Source of the DNA: Leptospira jelokensis | Lineage (GTDB): Bacteria; Spirochaetota; Leptospiria; Leptospirales; Leptospiraceae | Assembly (NCBI RefSeq): GCF_004769635.1 | Contig: NZ_RQGH01000011.1 | Coordinates: 147,501-211,500 of the forward strand | Reading direction: 5' to 3' | Length of the DNA: 64,000 nt | Shown: positions 45,391 to 55,400 of the stretch, one piece after another | Layout: every line of letters begins with the position of its first letter | Numbering within the stretch: position 1 is the stretch's first letter | Position numbers and translations under genes: made by a program | Notes under the pieces: model-generated | The model's database searches: none | Seen by the model: only the letters and a program-made list of their open reading frames with translations | What the model was told of the DNA's origin: nothing

Positions 45391-46917
45391 ATGTCAAATC
45401 ACCCCCTACCAGGATCTGAGCTTCTCGACGGAGTCAGTGGACAAGAGCTCTTCTCGGTCAACATGGGTCTCACGTATCGAGATTTTTTAGTACTACCTGG
45501 GTATATAGACTTCAATCCAAGCGATGTGGAGTTAGAAACAAAACTTTCCAAAAATATTTCACTCAAAAGACCCCTTATGAGTTCGCCTATGGACACTGTT
45601 ACCGAGTCTGAGATGGCGATTGCCCAAGCACTTATGGGTGGAATCGGAATCATCCATTATAATAATACGATAGAGGAACAAGTGGATCTCGTTCGTAAAG
45701 TGAAACGATACGAAAATGGATTCATCAAAGATCCAATCCTACTTTCACCTGAACACACCGTTGCCGATTTGGATGCGGTCAAAGAAAAATATGGCTTCAG
45801 TGGAATTCCGATTACGGAAAACGGGACCGCTAGTACCAAGTTAGTTGGGATTGTTACCAATCGTGATGTGGACTTTGAAAAGGATCGTAATATCAAATTA
45901 GGTAAGGTGATGACGACAGAACTCATCACCGCAAGTGTTGGCATTAGTTTACTCGAAGCAAACGATATCCTCCGAACGAGTAAAAAAGGAAAACTTCCTA
46001 TCGTCGACAAACAAGGAAAACTTGTGGCACTCATTTGCCGAAGTGACCTGAAAAAAAATAAAGAATTCCCTCAGTCTTCCAAGGATGACCAAAAACGTTT
46101 GCGAGTGGGAGCTGCGCTTTCCACCTTACCAGAGTCACGCGATCGTATGGCAGCTCTTGCTGGGGTTGGAGTGGACGCTATAATCATCGATTCGGCTCAA
46201 GGGAATTCCAGTTACCAAATTGAAATGATCCAATGGATCAAATCTAATTTTCCAAACATCGATGTGATTGGTGGGAATGTGGTCACAAAGGCGCAAGCTG
46301 CCAATCTCATTGGGGCTGGGGCTGACGGACTACGAATTGGTATGGGTCCAGGTTCCATTTGCATCACACAAGATACCATGGCAGTGGGGCGAGCGCAAGC
46401 GACTGCTGTTTTCAAAACGGCTGAGTATGCACAGGCACACGGAGTCCCAGTCATTGCCGACGGGGGGATTTCGAATATTGGTGACATCGCCAATGCACTC
46501 GCAATTGGTGCTTCCATGTGTATGATGGGTTCCATGTTTGCTGGAACAAAAGAAGCACCTGGTGAGTATTTTTATGAAAACGGCATTCGTCTAAAGAAGT
46601 ATAGAGGGATGGCAAGTTTGGAAGCGATGAGTAAGGGTGGGGACAAACGGTATTTCTCTGAATCACAAAAGATCAAGGTTGCGCAAGGTGTATCCGGTTA
46701 TGTGGTAGACAAAGGATCTGTTCTCAATCTCATCCCTTATCTTGTGCAAGGCCTAAGACAAAGTTTCCAAGATATGGGATACCGAAACATCCCTGACCTT
46801 CACAAAGCCTTACGCGAAGGAAAACTTCGTTTTGAACGTAGGACAGAATCGGCGCAGGCACAAGGAAGTGTGCACGGATTGTATTCGTATACAAAACCTT
46901 CGATGAGAGCTGAATAA
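45391..46917 (+). CDS. guaB: IMP dehydrogenase
   Basis: The 508-residue product oxidises IMP to XMP in GMP synthesis. Seen: [20 protein letters not shown] at the start, two CBS domains inserted at about residues 105-225, [38 protein letters not shown] with catalytic Cys324, [18 protein letters not shown] and [16 protein letters not shown]. The usual T-R after the Cys (SICTTR) is I-T-Q, a mild variation that lies in the mobile loop. SD AAGGAAGGA. It leads a probable operon with a LolA-like gene and rsmE. Confidence 0.96.
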   Translation: MSNHPLPGSELLDGVSGQELFSVNMGLTYRDFLVLPGYIDFNPSDVELETKLSKNISLKRPLMSSPMDTVTESEMAIAQALMGGIGIIHYNNTIEEQVDLVRKVKRYENGFIKDPILLSPEHTVADLDAVKEKYGFSGIPITENGTASTKLVGIVTNRDVDFEKDRNIKLGKVMTTELITASVGISLLEANDILRTSKKGKLPIVDKQGKLVALICRSDLKKNKEFPQSSKDDQKRLRVGAALSTLPESRDRMAALAGVGVDAIIIDSAQGNSSYQIEMIQWIKSNFPNIDVIGGNVVTKAQAANLIGAGADGLRIGMGPGSICITQDTMAVGRAQATAVFKTAEYAQAHGVPVIADGGISNIGDIANALAIGASMCMMGSMFAGTKEAPGEYFYENGIRLKKYRGMASLEAMSKGGDKRYFSESQKIKVAQGVSGYVVDKGSVLNLIPYLVQGLRQSFQDMGYRNIPDLHKALREGKLRFERRTESAQAQGSVHGLYSYTKPSMRAE

Positions 46918-46926
46918 AGAAATTAC

Positions 46927-47697
46927 ATGCGAAAACTTTGGATTTTATTTTTTTTGATTTCTTTTGCCACACTCGAGGCACAAGCGCCTGATACGAGTTT
47001 GTCGGCACAAGAACTTTTGGCAAGGCTTGACCGAGAGATGGATTTTGGAAAGGGCCTTGTAAAAGGAACCTATGTCCTCATTCGTAGGAACGGAACATCG
47101 GAAACTTGGAAAATCAATCGGTTTTTCAATGGGGAAGATGCACTTCTGTTATTCGATCGAAAAGGGCGTGGCCTTGAGTCCAAACTCCTCACAAAAGATG
47201 AAGGGGAAAATGTATTTTTCTTCAATGTCCTCAGTGCCAAACTTTTCCGCAAAACCGATGATGAAAAATACGAATCCCTAATGGGGACTGGATTTTTTTA
47301 CGTGGATCTTTCCGGTTATTCCTATCAGGCAAATTACAACCCACTTGTAAACGGAGATTTGGAAATTGGGGGAGAGGTGTACTACCGTGTTTCCTTAAAA
47401 CCCATTTTACCTTATTTTTATAAGAAATTAGTTTTACTGGTTGGGAAAAAGGATCTAAAACCCTATCGTGTCGACTTTCATGACCGTGATGGAATTTTAT
47501 TCAAAACCTTAAACTTAAAATACGGGCCTGTCAAAATCAAAGACAATGCAGGAAAAGTGGAAGAAGTCCAAAAGGCTTCCCGTTTGGAGATGTTAGATTT
47601 GAATACAGGTAGCATCACTGTGTGGGAAATCCAAGAAGTGGACAAAACGGTGAACCCGGATGCTTCTCTTTTCAATGTGGATAACCTAAGCCGGTAA
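46927..47697 (+). CDS. LolA-like outer-membrane lipoprotein-sorting protein
   Basis: The 256-residue product has a signal peptide cut near LEAQA. The mature domain starts with SAQELLARLDREMDFGKGLV and continues with antiparallel strands (GTYVLIRRNGTSETWKINRF, LLLFDRKGRGLESKLLTKDE, FYKKLVLLVGKKDLKPYRVD) typical of LolA/LppX-fold lipid carriers annotated as outer-membrane lipoprotein-sorting proteins. It probably carries lipoproteins or lipids across the periplasm. It starts 9 bases after guaB and ends 7 bases before rsmE. Which lipid is carried is unknown. Confidence 0.78.
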   Translation: MRKLWILFFLISFATLEAQAPDTSLSAQELLARLDREMDFGKGLVKGTYVLIRRNGTSETWKINRFFNGEDALLLFDRKGRGLESKLLTKDEGENVFFFNVLSAKLFRKTDDEKYESLMGTGFFYVDLSGYSYQANYNPLVNGDLEIGGEVYYRVSLKPILPYFYKKLVLLVGKKDLKPYRVDFHDRDGILFKTLNLKYGPVKIKDNAGKVEEVQKASRLEMLDLNTGSITVWEIQEVDKTVNPDASLFNVDNLSR

Positions 47698-47704
47698 CAT
47701 TCAT

Positions 47705-48388
47705 TTGGTAGAGCCAGGTCTTATCCTTTTTCGGACTCCCTTCCAAAAAAAAGAATCCATACAACTGACGAAAGAAGAGTTAAACCACCTTCGTGCCCTT
47801 CGTTTGCAAAATGAATTTACCACCATCCAAATCCGAGACGGAGAAGGTGGTCTTTTTAATTATGTTTATTCACCTAATTCCAAAGAACTTTTCTTTCAAA
47901 CCGAAGCGTTTGTGCCGAGAAAAACCCACCGCAAAAAAATAGCCATCGCCTTACCAAAAGGGAATCGATTGGATTTCTTTTTACAAAAAGTCACAGAGAT
48001 TGGTTTGGATGAAGTGGTATTTTTGGTATTCCGTCACTCGATCCGAAAAGAATTCAATTTAGAACGTGCCGAAAAAATTGTAAAAGAAGCGGCCGCCCAA
48101 TCCAAACAAACTGAAATTCTAAAACTGTCCATCGAATCCGCAAGTGACTGGTTAGAGGCACATAAAGAAAGTTTGGTGGTCTTCCACCCCTTTGGCAAAA
48201 ATCCGTTTGTGATGGGAACCTTGCAAAACAAAATCCCCGTGATTGGACCAGAGGGTGGGTTCCATGCGGACGAAGAAAACTGGATGGAACAAAACAAAAT
48301 TGAACGTATCACCTTGCCTGGTGGGGTGTTACGAACTGAAACTTGCGGAATCGTTGCCGCAAGCTTTTTGGTTTATGGAACAGAATGA
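47705..48388 (+). CDS. rsmE: 16S rRNA m3U1498 methyltransferase
   Basis: The 227-residue product is a SPOUT enzyme with an N-terminal PUA-like domain (QLTKEELNHLRALRLQNEFT) and the knot motifs IAIALPKGNRLDFFLQKVTE, GLDEVVF, IPVIGPEGGFHADEENW and LPGGVLRTETCGIVAASF. It starts at TTG 47705, without strong SD, and probably depends on readthrough from the LolA-like gene. It ends two bases from the convergent Cys-rich lipoprotein gene, with no obvious terminator. Confidence 0.92.
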   Translation: MVEPGLILFRTPFQKKESIQLTKEELNHLRALRLQNEFTTIQIRDGEGGLFNYVYSPNSKELFFQTEAFVPRKTHRKKIAIALPKGNRLDFFLQKVTEIGLDEVVFLVFRHSIRKEFNLERAEKIVKEAAAQSKQTEILKLSIESASDWLEAHKESLVVFHPFGKNPFVMGTLQNKIPVIGPEGGFHADEENWMEQNKIERITLPGGVLRTETCGIVAASFLVYGTE

Positions 48389-48390
48389 AC

Positions 48391-48660
48391 CTACTTATTC
48401 GTTAACAGTAAAATGGTTCCTGATAAATTGCAGTTGGTAGAGCAGTTGCTAAAACAGGCGGAGGCGGCGGTATAATTTGCTCCGGTGATATCAGGATACG
48501 TCGCAGCACAGCCTGAATTACAAGCCTCCAAACTCCCTCCCGTGCAGGATACAATGAAGGTGAACAAATTTCTCTCTAAGGTTTTGTCTTCTCGTTTTTG
48601 GCAGGATGTAGATAAGAACACGACAAAACTAAGCACAATCAGTAAAAAAAAACGTTTCAT
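48391..48660 (-). CDS. Small Cys-rich lipoprotein
   Basis: From ATG 48660 the product has 89 residues. The signal peptide MKRFFLLIVLSFVVFLSTSC gives the lipid Cys20. The mature part holds seven further Cys (FIVSCTGGSLEACNSGCAAT, SACFSNCSTNCN) in a pattern SxxC / CxxxC / CxxxCxxxC, which suggests disulphide bonds or metal binding outside the membrane. I recognise no family, though the pattern repeats in other leptospiral small lipoproteins as I remember them. Function unknown. Confidence 0.65.
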   Translation of the reverse strand: MKRFFLLIVLSFVVFLSTSCQKREDKTLERNLFTFIVSCTGGSLEACNSGCAATYPDITGANYTAASACFSNCSTNCNLSGTILLLTNK

Positions 48661-48754
48661 AACACATAGACTCTCCTCTCCTAGCATTTCGTCAATCGGT
48701 TCGTAAAAATCTTGACCCTTGTGACTTTTCCTATGCATTGGATGAGATTCCGAT

Positions 48755-50227
48755 ATGGCAGAAAGTTCTAAAAAGGTTCTGGAGAAAAAAGGACAGGGAG
48801 AATATGAATTCACCGCTTATGGGGAATTTCTCTCTTATTTCCACGCCCACATCGATATCTTCAAACGCCTACTCAAAGCAAAAAAAATGGACCCAACCAA
48901 AGTGGATGAGGTGGCCAAACAAATTAAGTCTTATATGACAGGGAATATCAAAAAAACGGACCAGTTTTTTGAACACCTTCCACAATTTGCCACAATCCTT
49001 GGGGTTACCAAAGAAGAAGTTTCCGCTTACCTCAATTCTAACTTTATCGAAGTTTTAACAAAGGTCCAAGAAAAACTCAAAAGCCAAGAATTAGAAAAAT
49101 TAGAAAATGCTCCGGCTCCTAGTTTTACATCCATCACAGAAGAAATTGTAGAACGATTACAAGTAACCCATCCCAAAGACTTTGTGTTTGCCCAAAAAGG
49201 CATTTTGATGGTTTTAGAAAACCCTCTCACTGGTGAAATCATTGAACCACAAGGACTTATGGCAGCATCCGCAAAAGCGGCGCTTGCGATCCCTGCGGGA
49301 GCCGATTCAGAAAAAGAACCTGTTTCCTTAACAGAAGCACTTGCCGTTGCCAATGCACCTCCAACACCTACAGTTAAGAAACAATCTTTAATTCCCGAAA
49401 AAGATAAATCCATCCTACAAGAAATCGTAGAAACTTTTGGTGAACACCTAACAGGCGAATTGTTAGAGGTCAAAATTGGACCAGAAGTCACTGACACCCC
49501 TCATTTAGAATCCAGTTCCACTTCTTCTGCAACAAAAACGAACGAAGAATATGAAATCGAAGATTTAGAATTTGATGATTCGTCTGAATCGGAGAAGGGA
49601 AGTGGGAACACATCTGTTGCGAGTGATGACCATGATGATTTTTCCGACGATTTGGGAATTGAATACGAAGAAGAAGTTCCACCTGCCCAAGCGGTAGATT
49701 TAAATTCGGTAAGGCTTGGCAATTATTCAGTAAAAGAGTTTATGGATTTGGTGCAAACCATCACCACCTACCAAACGAAAGGTGACCAAGTTGGTTACCA
49801 AAATTGGTTACGAAGTTTGTCCGAATTTGATAAAGCTGTGGTATCTTTACGTACCCAAGTGTTAAAAGAACAAAAAAATGAAATGGTGGATTGGAATTCA
49901 CTCTTTCAGATGATGAGTTCCAAATCAGAACTGAAACCAGATGTTCTGAAAGGCATCGTCAAAAAAATCAAAAACTATCAAATCGTCAAACTGACGCTCG
50001 ACCGCATGATCCAAGAATTCAAAAAAGGAAGTCCTGAGTTCATGCAAATTGTAAAGATGGCATGGCCACACATCCAAAAGTCATTTTACGAAGTTCCCAA
50101 TTACCCACAGGTCCAGAATTTACTCCGCGGGATTTTGTCTCGGGTGAATGGTGAGGCACATAAAAAGGAATTTTCAAAAATCTTTTCAATGGCCCTCAAT
50201 TTTATCCAATCCAAATTCCAGGTGTAA
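48755..50227 (+). CDS. Hypothetical cytoplasmic protein with acidic middle
   Basis: The 490-residue product has no signal peptide. The N-terminal 120 residues are charged and helical (FLSYFHAHIDIFKRLLKAKK, QFFEHLPQFATILGVTKEEV); residues about 235-315 are Glu/Asp/Ser-rich and likely disordered (EDLEFDDSSESEKGSGNT); residues 320-490 are again helical (VKEFMDLVQTITTYQTKGDQ). No family recognised. It is followed within three bases by a membrane-anchored gene, and then a third; I treat the three as one operon of unknown, probably Leptospira-specific, function. Confidence 0.65.
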   Translation: MAESSKKVLEKKGQGEYEFTAYGEFLSYFHAHIDIFKRLLKAKKMDPTKVDEVAKQIKSYMTGNIKKTDQFFEHLPQFATILGVTKEEVSAYLNSNFIEVLTKVQEKLKSQELEKLENAPAPSFTSITEEIVERLQVTHPKDFVFAQKGILMVLENPLTGEIIEPQGLMAASAKAALAIPAGADSEKEPVSLTEALAVANAPPTPTVKKQSLIPEKDKSILQEIVETFGEHLTGELLEVKIGPEVTDTPHLESSSTSSATKTNEEYEIEDLEFDDSSESEKGSGNTSVASDDHDDFSDDLGIEYEEEVPPAQAVDLNSVRLGNYSVKEFMDLVQTITTYQTKGDQVGYQNWLRSLSEFDKAVVSLRTQVLKEQKNEMVDWNSLFQMMSSKSELKPDVLKGIVKKIKNYQIVKLTLDRMIQEFKKGSPEFMQIVKMAWPHIQKSFYEVPNYPQVQNLLRGILSRVNGEAHKKEFSKIFSMALNFIQSKFQV

Positions 50228-50230
50228 GTG

Positions 50231-51418
50231 ATGCAGAGAGAGGATCCATCTCTCAAATCCTACAAAGCGAATGCTCATTTTGTTTTTTGGAAAAAACGAT
50301 GTTTGTTATTTGTGATATCCGTTTTTTTGATCCTTTGGTCTGTTTTCTCAAGTTTGCAGCCACAGTCGCAAAGCAGTAATGGAATCATTGTTGACCCACT
50401 GCTCCAAAAACCTTGGATCCCTGATGCTGAGGAAGAAGAATCCAGGAGTTACCACCGTTTCTTAAGTGAATTCAAAAACAAACAATCCTCAGTCAAAAAG
50501 AAGGATCGGTTTGGTCGTAATTACTTGGTTTCTCCTTCAGGGAAAATTCGGTTTTTAATTGATGATGAATACAGGAAAGAATTTCCACAACAACTGGAAG
50601 CTGATATTGCCGCGAAAGAACTGGAAGTTTTGTATGAAGTGAGAAAAGAAAAGGAAGTCGTTTTTCTCGGGAAAGGGATCCACCTTTGTTACCGTTTAAA
50701 AAAGGAAAAAGACTCTGGTTTTTTTCCCGAATGGCTCATCCAGTCCAATGAAATTACAAACCGAGCCGCCAATGAATGGTCAGACCAAACCATCCCACTC
50801 GATTTAGTAAGCGAACCATACGGATGTTATGTGGATGAAGTTTCCCCTATGGACTATTTGTATTTAGAGTCCGAGTCATTTCGATATCGTTTGAAAATTC
50901 CTGCCAGTTTGCGTTATGAAGGACTGTTTGGAAATCGTTTGGGGATTTATGGGGAAAATCGAGATAGTATTTACCGAATTGTTCGATTTGTAAAATTTTT
51001 ATCGAATTATCTACCAGAAGGGCAAACGGAATGGGATGAAGCCTTGAAACTCCAAACCTCTGGCAAAAAAAAGAAAACGTTACCAAAAATCATTTTGTCA
51101 ATTGGTTCTAGTTTTGATAAAGTGAGGCCACTTAGAAATCCAAAAAACTATTTTGTGTTTTGGGATTCGGTTCGTTCCTTATCCAAAAGCCAAATGCGTA
51201 TGTTGCAATTCAAACGTACAGAAGTGAATGGTGGGTATTTGAGTGAGTGGGTGGAAGTGGACGAAATTGGAAATTCGATCCCAATGGAAATGATGGAATA
51301 TTATGTATACAATGCCCCCAGGGGTTACTTTTTATCGTTATCCTATCCAAAACGCGAGAAGGAATTAGCAAATGCCTATTGGAATACAATTCGAACAAGT
51401 TTTACGGTGAAGGACTAA
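50231..51418 (+). CDS. Membrane-anchored hypothetical protein
   Basis: GTG 50228 and ATG 50231 are adjacent; I choose ATG, giving 395 residues. One membrane helix lies near residues 25-43 (RCLLFVISVFLILWSVFSSL), with the large C-terminal part outside. The mature part has many aromatic and basic residues and blocks such as DRFGRNYLVSPSGKIRFLID, GFFPEWLIQSNEITNRAANE and RNPKNYFVFWDSVRSLSKS. No domain recognised. It overlaps no neighbour but is only three bases after the preceding stop, so co-translated. Confidence 0.6.
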   Translation: MQREDPSLKSYKANAHFVFWKKRCLLFVISVFLILWSVFSSLQPQSQSSNGIIVDPLLQKPWIPDAEEEESRSYHRFLSEFKNKQSSVKKKDRFGRNYLVSPSGKIRFLIDDEYRKEFPQQLEADIAAKELEVLYEVRKEKEVVFLGKGIHLCYRLKKEKDSGFFPEWLIQSNEITNRAANEWSDQTIPLDLVSEPYGCYVDEVSPMDYLYLESESFRYRLKIPASLRYEGLFGNRLGIYGENRDSIYRIVRFVKFLSNYLPEGQTEWDEALKLQTSGKKKKTLPKIILSIGSSFDKVRPLRNPKNYFVFWDSVRSLSKSQMRMLQFKRTEVNGGYLSEWVEVDEIGNSIPMEMMEYYVYNAPRGYFLSLSYPKREKELANAYWNTIRTSFTVKD

Positions 51419-51432
51419 CAGGAGATTGGTGG

Positions 51433-52224
51433 ATGTACACTTCTTTTGTTGAAAATAAACACCGAAGGAAAAAAGAACCAAGTGAAGGTTCTCCTTCCTC
51501 ATTTCTCCTTTTTTGGATTGGCTTTTTCATCATTTTTGTTTTTTCACTCATATTACTTCCGTTTGGTATGTATTGGCAACTCTCTCATTCGATTTGGGTG
51601 TTTTTAATTTTCTTTTTGCCACTAGTATTTTTGGGAATTCATGTTTCCAAAACATTTGGTTACAAAATTTTTTTTGCAGTGTTTTTATCCTTACTTGCTG
51701 GTGGGAATGTTTTACTGTTTTTGGGTGATGCGATGGGTTACAAACTCGGTTTAACCGCTAAGTTTGATGTATTACCAGAAGAAGTACACCTAAACCTTGG
51801 GTATCGGTATTTGTATTTAAGGGAATTTCGTTTGGATGAAACGGATGTGGGAACATTTGATTCTCCCTTGCTTGTGAGACGACGATCTGGTGGTGCTGTA
51901 TACGGACCTGTCATCACATTCCGATTCAAACGGATCCTATCCCTTTCAGGAAAAGAGACAAAACGGCCGTTATATGCCATTTGTTATTCGAAAGATTATG
52001 GAACTTGCCAAATCTCAAGCCTTGGATCTGGAGGAATCTTACTGCGTGAATCCATTTGGGAAAAAGATGGAACAAGTTTTAGCGAAGGTTCTTTATTTAT
52101 CGTTTGGAAAAACCGATTGGATGGTGAATCCGAAACAAAAATTATGTATTCCATTTTGTTTTTGGTTTTGGTCCATCTGGTTTGGGGGATTGTGGTGTAT
52201 TTTCCGACAGGTTCGTTCGAGTAA
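51433..52224 (+). CDS. Multi-pass membrane hypothetical protein
   Basis: I start at ATG 51433 (AGGAG upstream), giving 263 residues; the longer frame would overlap the preceding gene heavily and has no better SD. Three membrane helices lie in residues 25-105 (LLFWIGFFIIFVFSLILLPF, SIWVFLIFFLPLVFLGIHV, FFAVFLSLLAGGNVLLFLG) and one at the C-terminus (IMYSILFLVLVHLVWGIVVY). The part between them is a beta-rich exposed domain (VLPEEVHLNLGYRYLYLREF). No family recognised. Third gene of the putative operon. Confidence 0.6.
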   Translation: MYTSFVENKHRRKKEPSEGSPSSFLLFWIGFFIIFVFSLILLPFGMYWQLSHSIWVFLIFFLPLVFLGIHVSKTFGYKIFFAVFLSLLAGGNVLLFLGDAMGYKLGLTAKFDVLPEEVHLNLGYRYLYLREFRLDETDVGTFDSPLLVRRRSGGAVYGPVITFRFKRILSLSGKETKRPLYAICYSKDYGTCQISSLGSGGILLRESIWEKDGTSFSEGSLFIVWKNRLDGESETKIMYSILFLVLVHLVWGIVVYFPTGSFE

Positions 52225-52333
52225 TTTCATTTTTTTCCTCCGAGTTACTCTGATACTTCTCAGATTTTGAATGCCGAAACCAAATGGATTCGGTCTAAAA
52301 ACTGTTCATAGATGTTTCTCCTTATGAGACCCG

Positions 52334-52369
52334 CAGGGAGGGGCCAATATCCCTGATTTTCTTTTTTTT
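52334..52369 (+). terminator. Intrinsic terminator before the alpha-2-macroglobulin gene
   Basis: CAGGGA (52334-52339) pairs with TCCCTG (52350-52355), followed by ATTTTC and a run of eight T. It lies 110 bases after the previous stop and 35 before the next start, so the macroglobulin gene needs a promoter in or after this stretch, or escapes by partial readthrough. Confidence 0.55.
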
Positions 52370-52404
52370 CTTTCCAATCCCATTCCCTTTTCTAATTTCA
52401 CTCC

Positions 52405-55400
52405 ATGTTCTTTCGCCTCCGAGTTTTATTCGTACTCATCTTGTCCCTTGTTTTGGTAGATGCCGATTTCTCCCAAAGCGCGCCACCTTCGATCGAATTT
52501 TTTACTCCCAATGGTTTTGTCAAATTGCCAAAACAAGTAACGGTCCGTTTCACAAAGCCAATGGTGGCCCTTGGTGATATCCGGCCAGTCACCGAAATTT
52601 TCCAAGTGAATTGTCCTTTTTCAGGAACCAGTCGGTTTATTGATTCCACTACTTGGGTTTATGAATTTGAAAAAGAGGTCCCAGGCGGAGTGGTTTGCCG
52701 ATTTGATTTGAAAGAAGGAACCAAGTCCTTTAGTGGAGAAAAGATCCAAGGGGAAAAAAGTTTTTCCTTTCATACAGGTGGACCTTCTGTAAGATACTCA
52801 TCGCCATATAACGGTAGTTCGATTGCGGAAGACCAAGTTTTTTTATTACACTTAGATGGAAAACCAGATCTAACAAGTTTTCAGAAGTTTGCCTATTTTC
52901 GTTCTGAAGAATTGGGAAATCGGATTCCAGTGGTTCTTGTCACTGGTTCGGAACGAAAAACATTTTTACAATCACTTGGAAAGAAAGACAAAGAAGAAAC
53001 AGTTGTTTTAAAAGCAAAACAAACATTTTTACCTGATAAACAGATCCAACTCGTACTTGGCAAAGGGATCAAATCAGTTTGGGGAGGAGAAATCCCCGAA
53101 GACGAAGTGCAGACTTATACTGTACGGCCTGTGTTTTCAGCTCGGTTTAGTTGTGAAAGAACGACCGCAGATGCAAATTGTATCCCTATCCTTCCGGTCA
53201 CTCTTTCGTTTAACTCTCCCGTATCACAAGAGTTAATAGATAAAATCAAACTTGTGGGCAAAGATGGAAAAGAATACCCGAAACAAAAAACAAGTGGCAA
53301 AGGAAATGAATATTCCGACTGGGTGAGTTTTCCTGGCCCGTTTCCAGAAAATGCAGAATTTGAAATCAGAATCTCTGAGATTATTGATGATGCAAACAGG
53401 AGTTTGGCGAATAGCGCAGCTTTCCCCCTAAAATTTAAAACTGATGAATTCCCACCACTCGCAAAATTTAGTGCCAAGTTTGGGATTTTAGAATCAAAGG
53501 CTAACCCGGCCCTTCCCGTCACCTTACGCAACTTAGAAGCAAACCTGCCTGTTAAATCCACTTCCCTTGGTATGGGAGGGAAAAGCCAAAAAACCATGGA
53601 CATATTGGAAATCCAAAAATGGTTCCAAGCACTTTCGAAAGTAGAAAGGAACCAATCGGTATTCCAAACTCAGGCCACGAATGCAAAAGTGAATTCTTTC
53701 CAAATGCCAAAACCGAATGGCAAAAAACCGATGGAAGTGGTTGGAATCCCCTTTGATTCCCCTGGATTTTATGTTGTGGAGTTAACCAGTGAGGTCTTAG
53801 CAAACCATCTCTTTGCCAGTGGTGAAGGAAAAAAAATGTATGTTTCCAGTTCGGCTCTTGTAACCAATTTATCACCTCATTTCAAATGGGGAAAGGATAC
53901 AAGCCTTGTTTGGGTCACAAGCCTTGATACGGGATTGCCGGAAGCAGGTGTACAAATTAAAATTCTGGATTGCCAAGGGAATTTGAAAGGAGCAGGCATC
54001 ACAGGAAAAGACGGAACCATGCTCTTTGGCAATATCAATTTCCAAGAAGTACCATATTGTGGTTATCATGAGTTGGGTTCGGGGTTAACCATCTTTGCTC
54101 AAAAAAATGATGATATTAGTTTTACTTCGAGTACTTGGGAAAAGGGAATTGAGAGTTGGCGTTACCAGCTCCCACAGGCAAATACAGGTTATGCGAATTA
54201 TTTGGAGTCAATTGTTTTAGACCGAACGCTTTTTAAAAAAGGGGAAACAGTTCACCTCAAACATGTTCGTAGAAGTTTCGGAAACAAAGGATTGTTACCT
54301 GCAGATCCAAAAGAGTATCCACCAATGGTTGTGATCAAACACGAGGGATCTGGGGAGAGTTTTTCTTCACCTCTTGTTTGGTCTTTTCCTGGTCATGCCG
54401 AATCTGAATTTAAAATTCCAAAAAATGCAAAACATGGTGTGTATTTGGTCACTTATCCGTATAACAATGAGGATACGAGCTATGGTAGAACCATCACCCA
54501 ATTCCGAGTGGAAGAATTCCGCCTTCCTGTTCTCAAAGGTAACATCCAACTTGCAGGTGATTCCCAAAACCTCATTTCACCAAAAGAGGCAAAGGTCCTA
54601 TTTGGATTAGAATACCTTTCGGGAGGTGGGGCATCGCAAATGCCTGTGAAAATTCGTTCCCAAGTTGTTCCAAGTTTTTACTCTCCAAAAGAAGAATATT
54701 CGGCCTTTAGTTTCACACCAGATTCCATAAAGGAAGGGAAATGGAAAGTGAGTGGATATGAGGAAGAGGAGATTGAAGAAACCAAACCCAAAGTGGTTTC
54801 AACAAATGCCAAAACAGATGACAAAGGATTTTTATCTCATACATTCACGGATTTAAAATCCATCCCTGGTTATGGAAATTTACAGGTGGAGATGGAATAT
54901 GCAGATCCCACTGGAGAAATCCATACTGCCTTTCGTAGTTTTCCTGTTTCCCAATCTGAGGTTCACCTTGGCATTTTACCAGATGGTTGGTACTTTACAG
55001 AAGACAAAGTGAAGCTCCAGTTACTTGTGTTAGATGCCAAAGACAAACCTGTTATTTCTCAAAAAATTAAAGTAAATGCTTTTAAAAAGGAATTTTATTC
55101 GAACCGCAAACGCCTTGTGGGTGGTTTTTATGCATACGAACATTATGAAGAAGTCAATCGATTGGGTGAATTCTGTGAAGGCAAAACAGATTCTAAAGGC
55201 ATTCTTATCTGTGAAGGGAAATCACCATCAACCGGTGATATTGTGTTCATTGCAGAAACAAAAGATAAAAATGGGAATGTAACAAACTCAAGTTACCAAG
55301 TTTGGGTGAGTGCCAAAGAAGAAGCTTGGTTTGATGTGAGTGATCACAACCGAATGGACATTTTGCCAGAAAAACGTTCTGTTGAAGTGGGTGAAACCAT

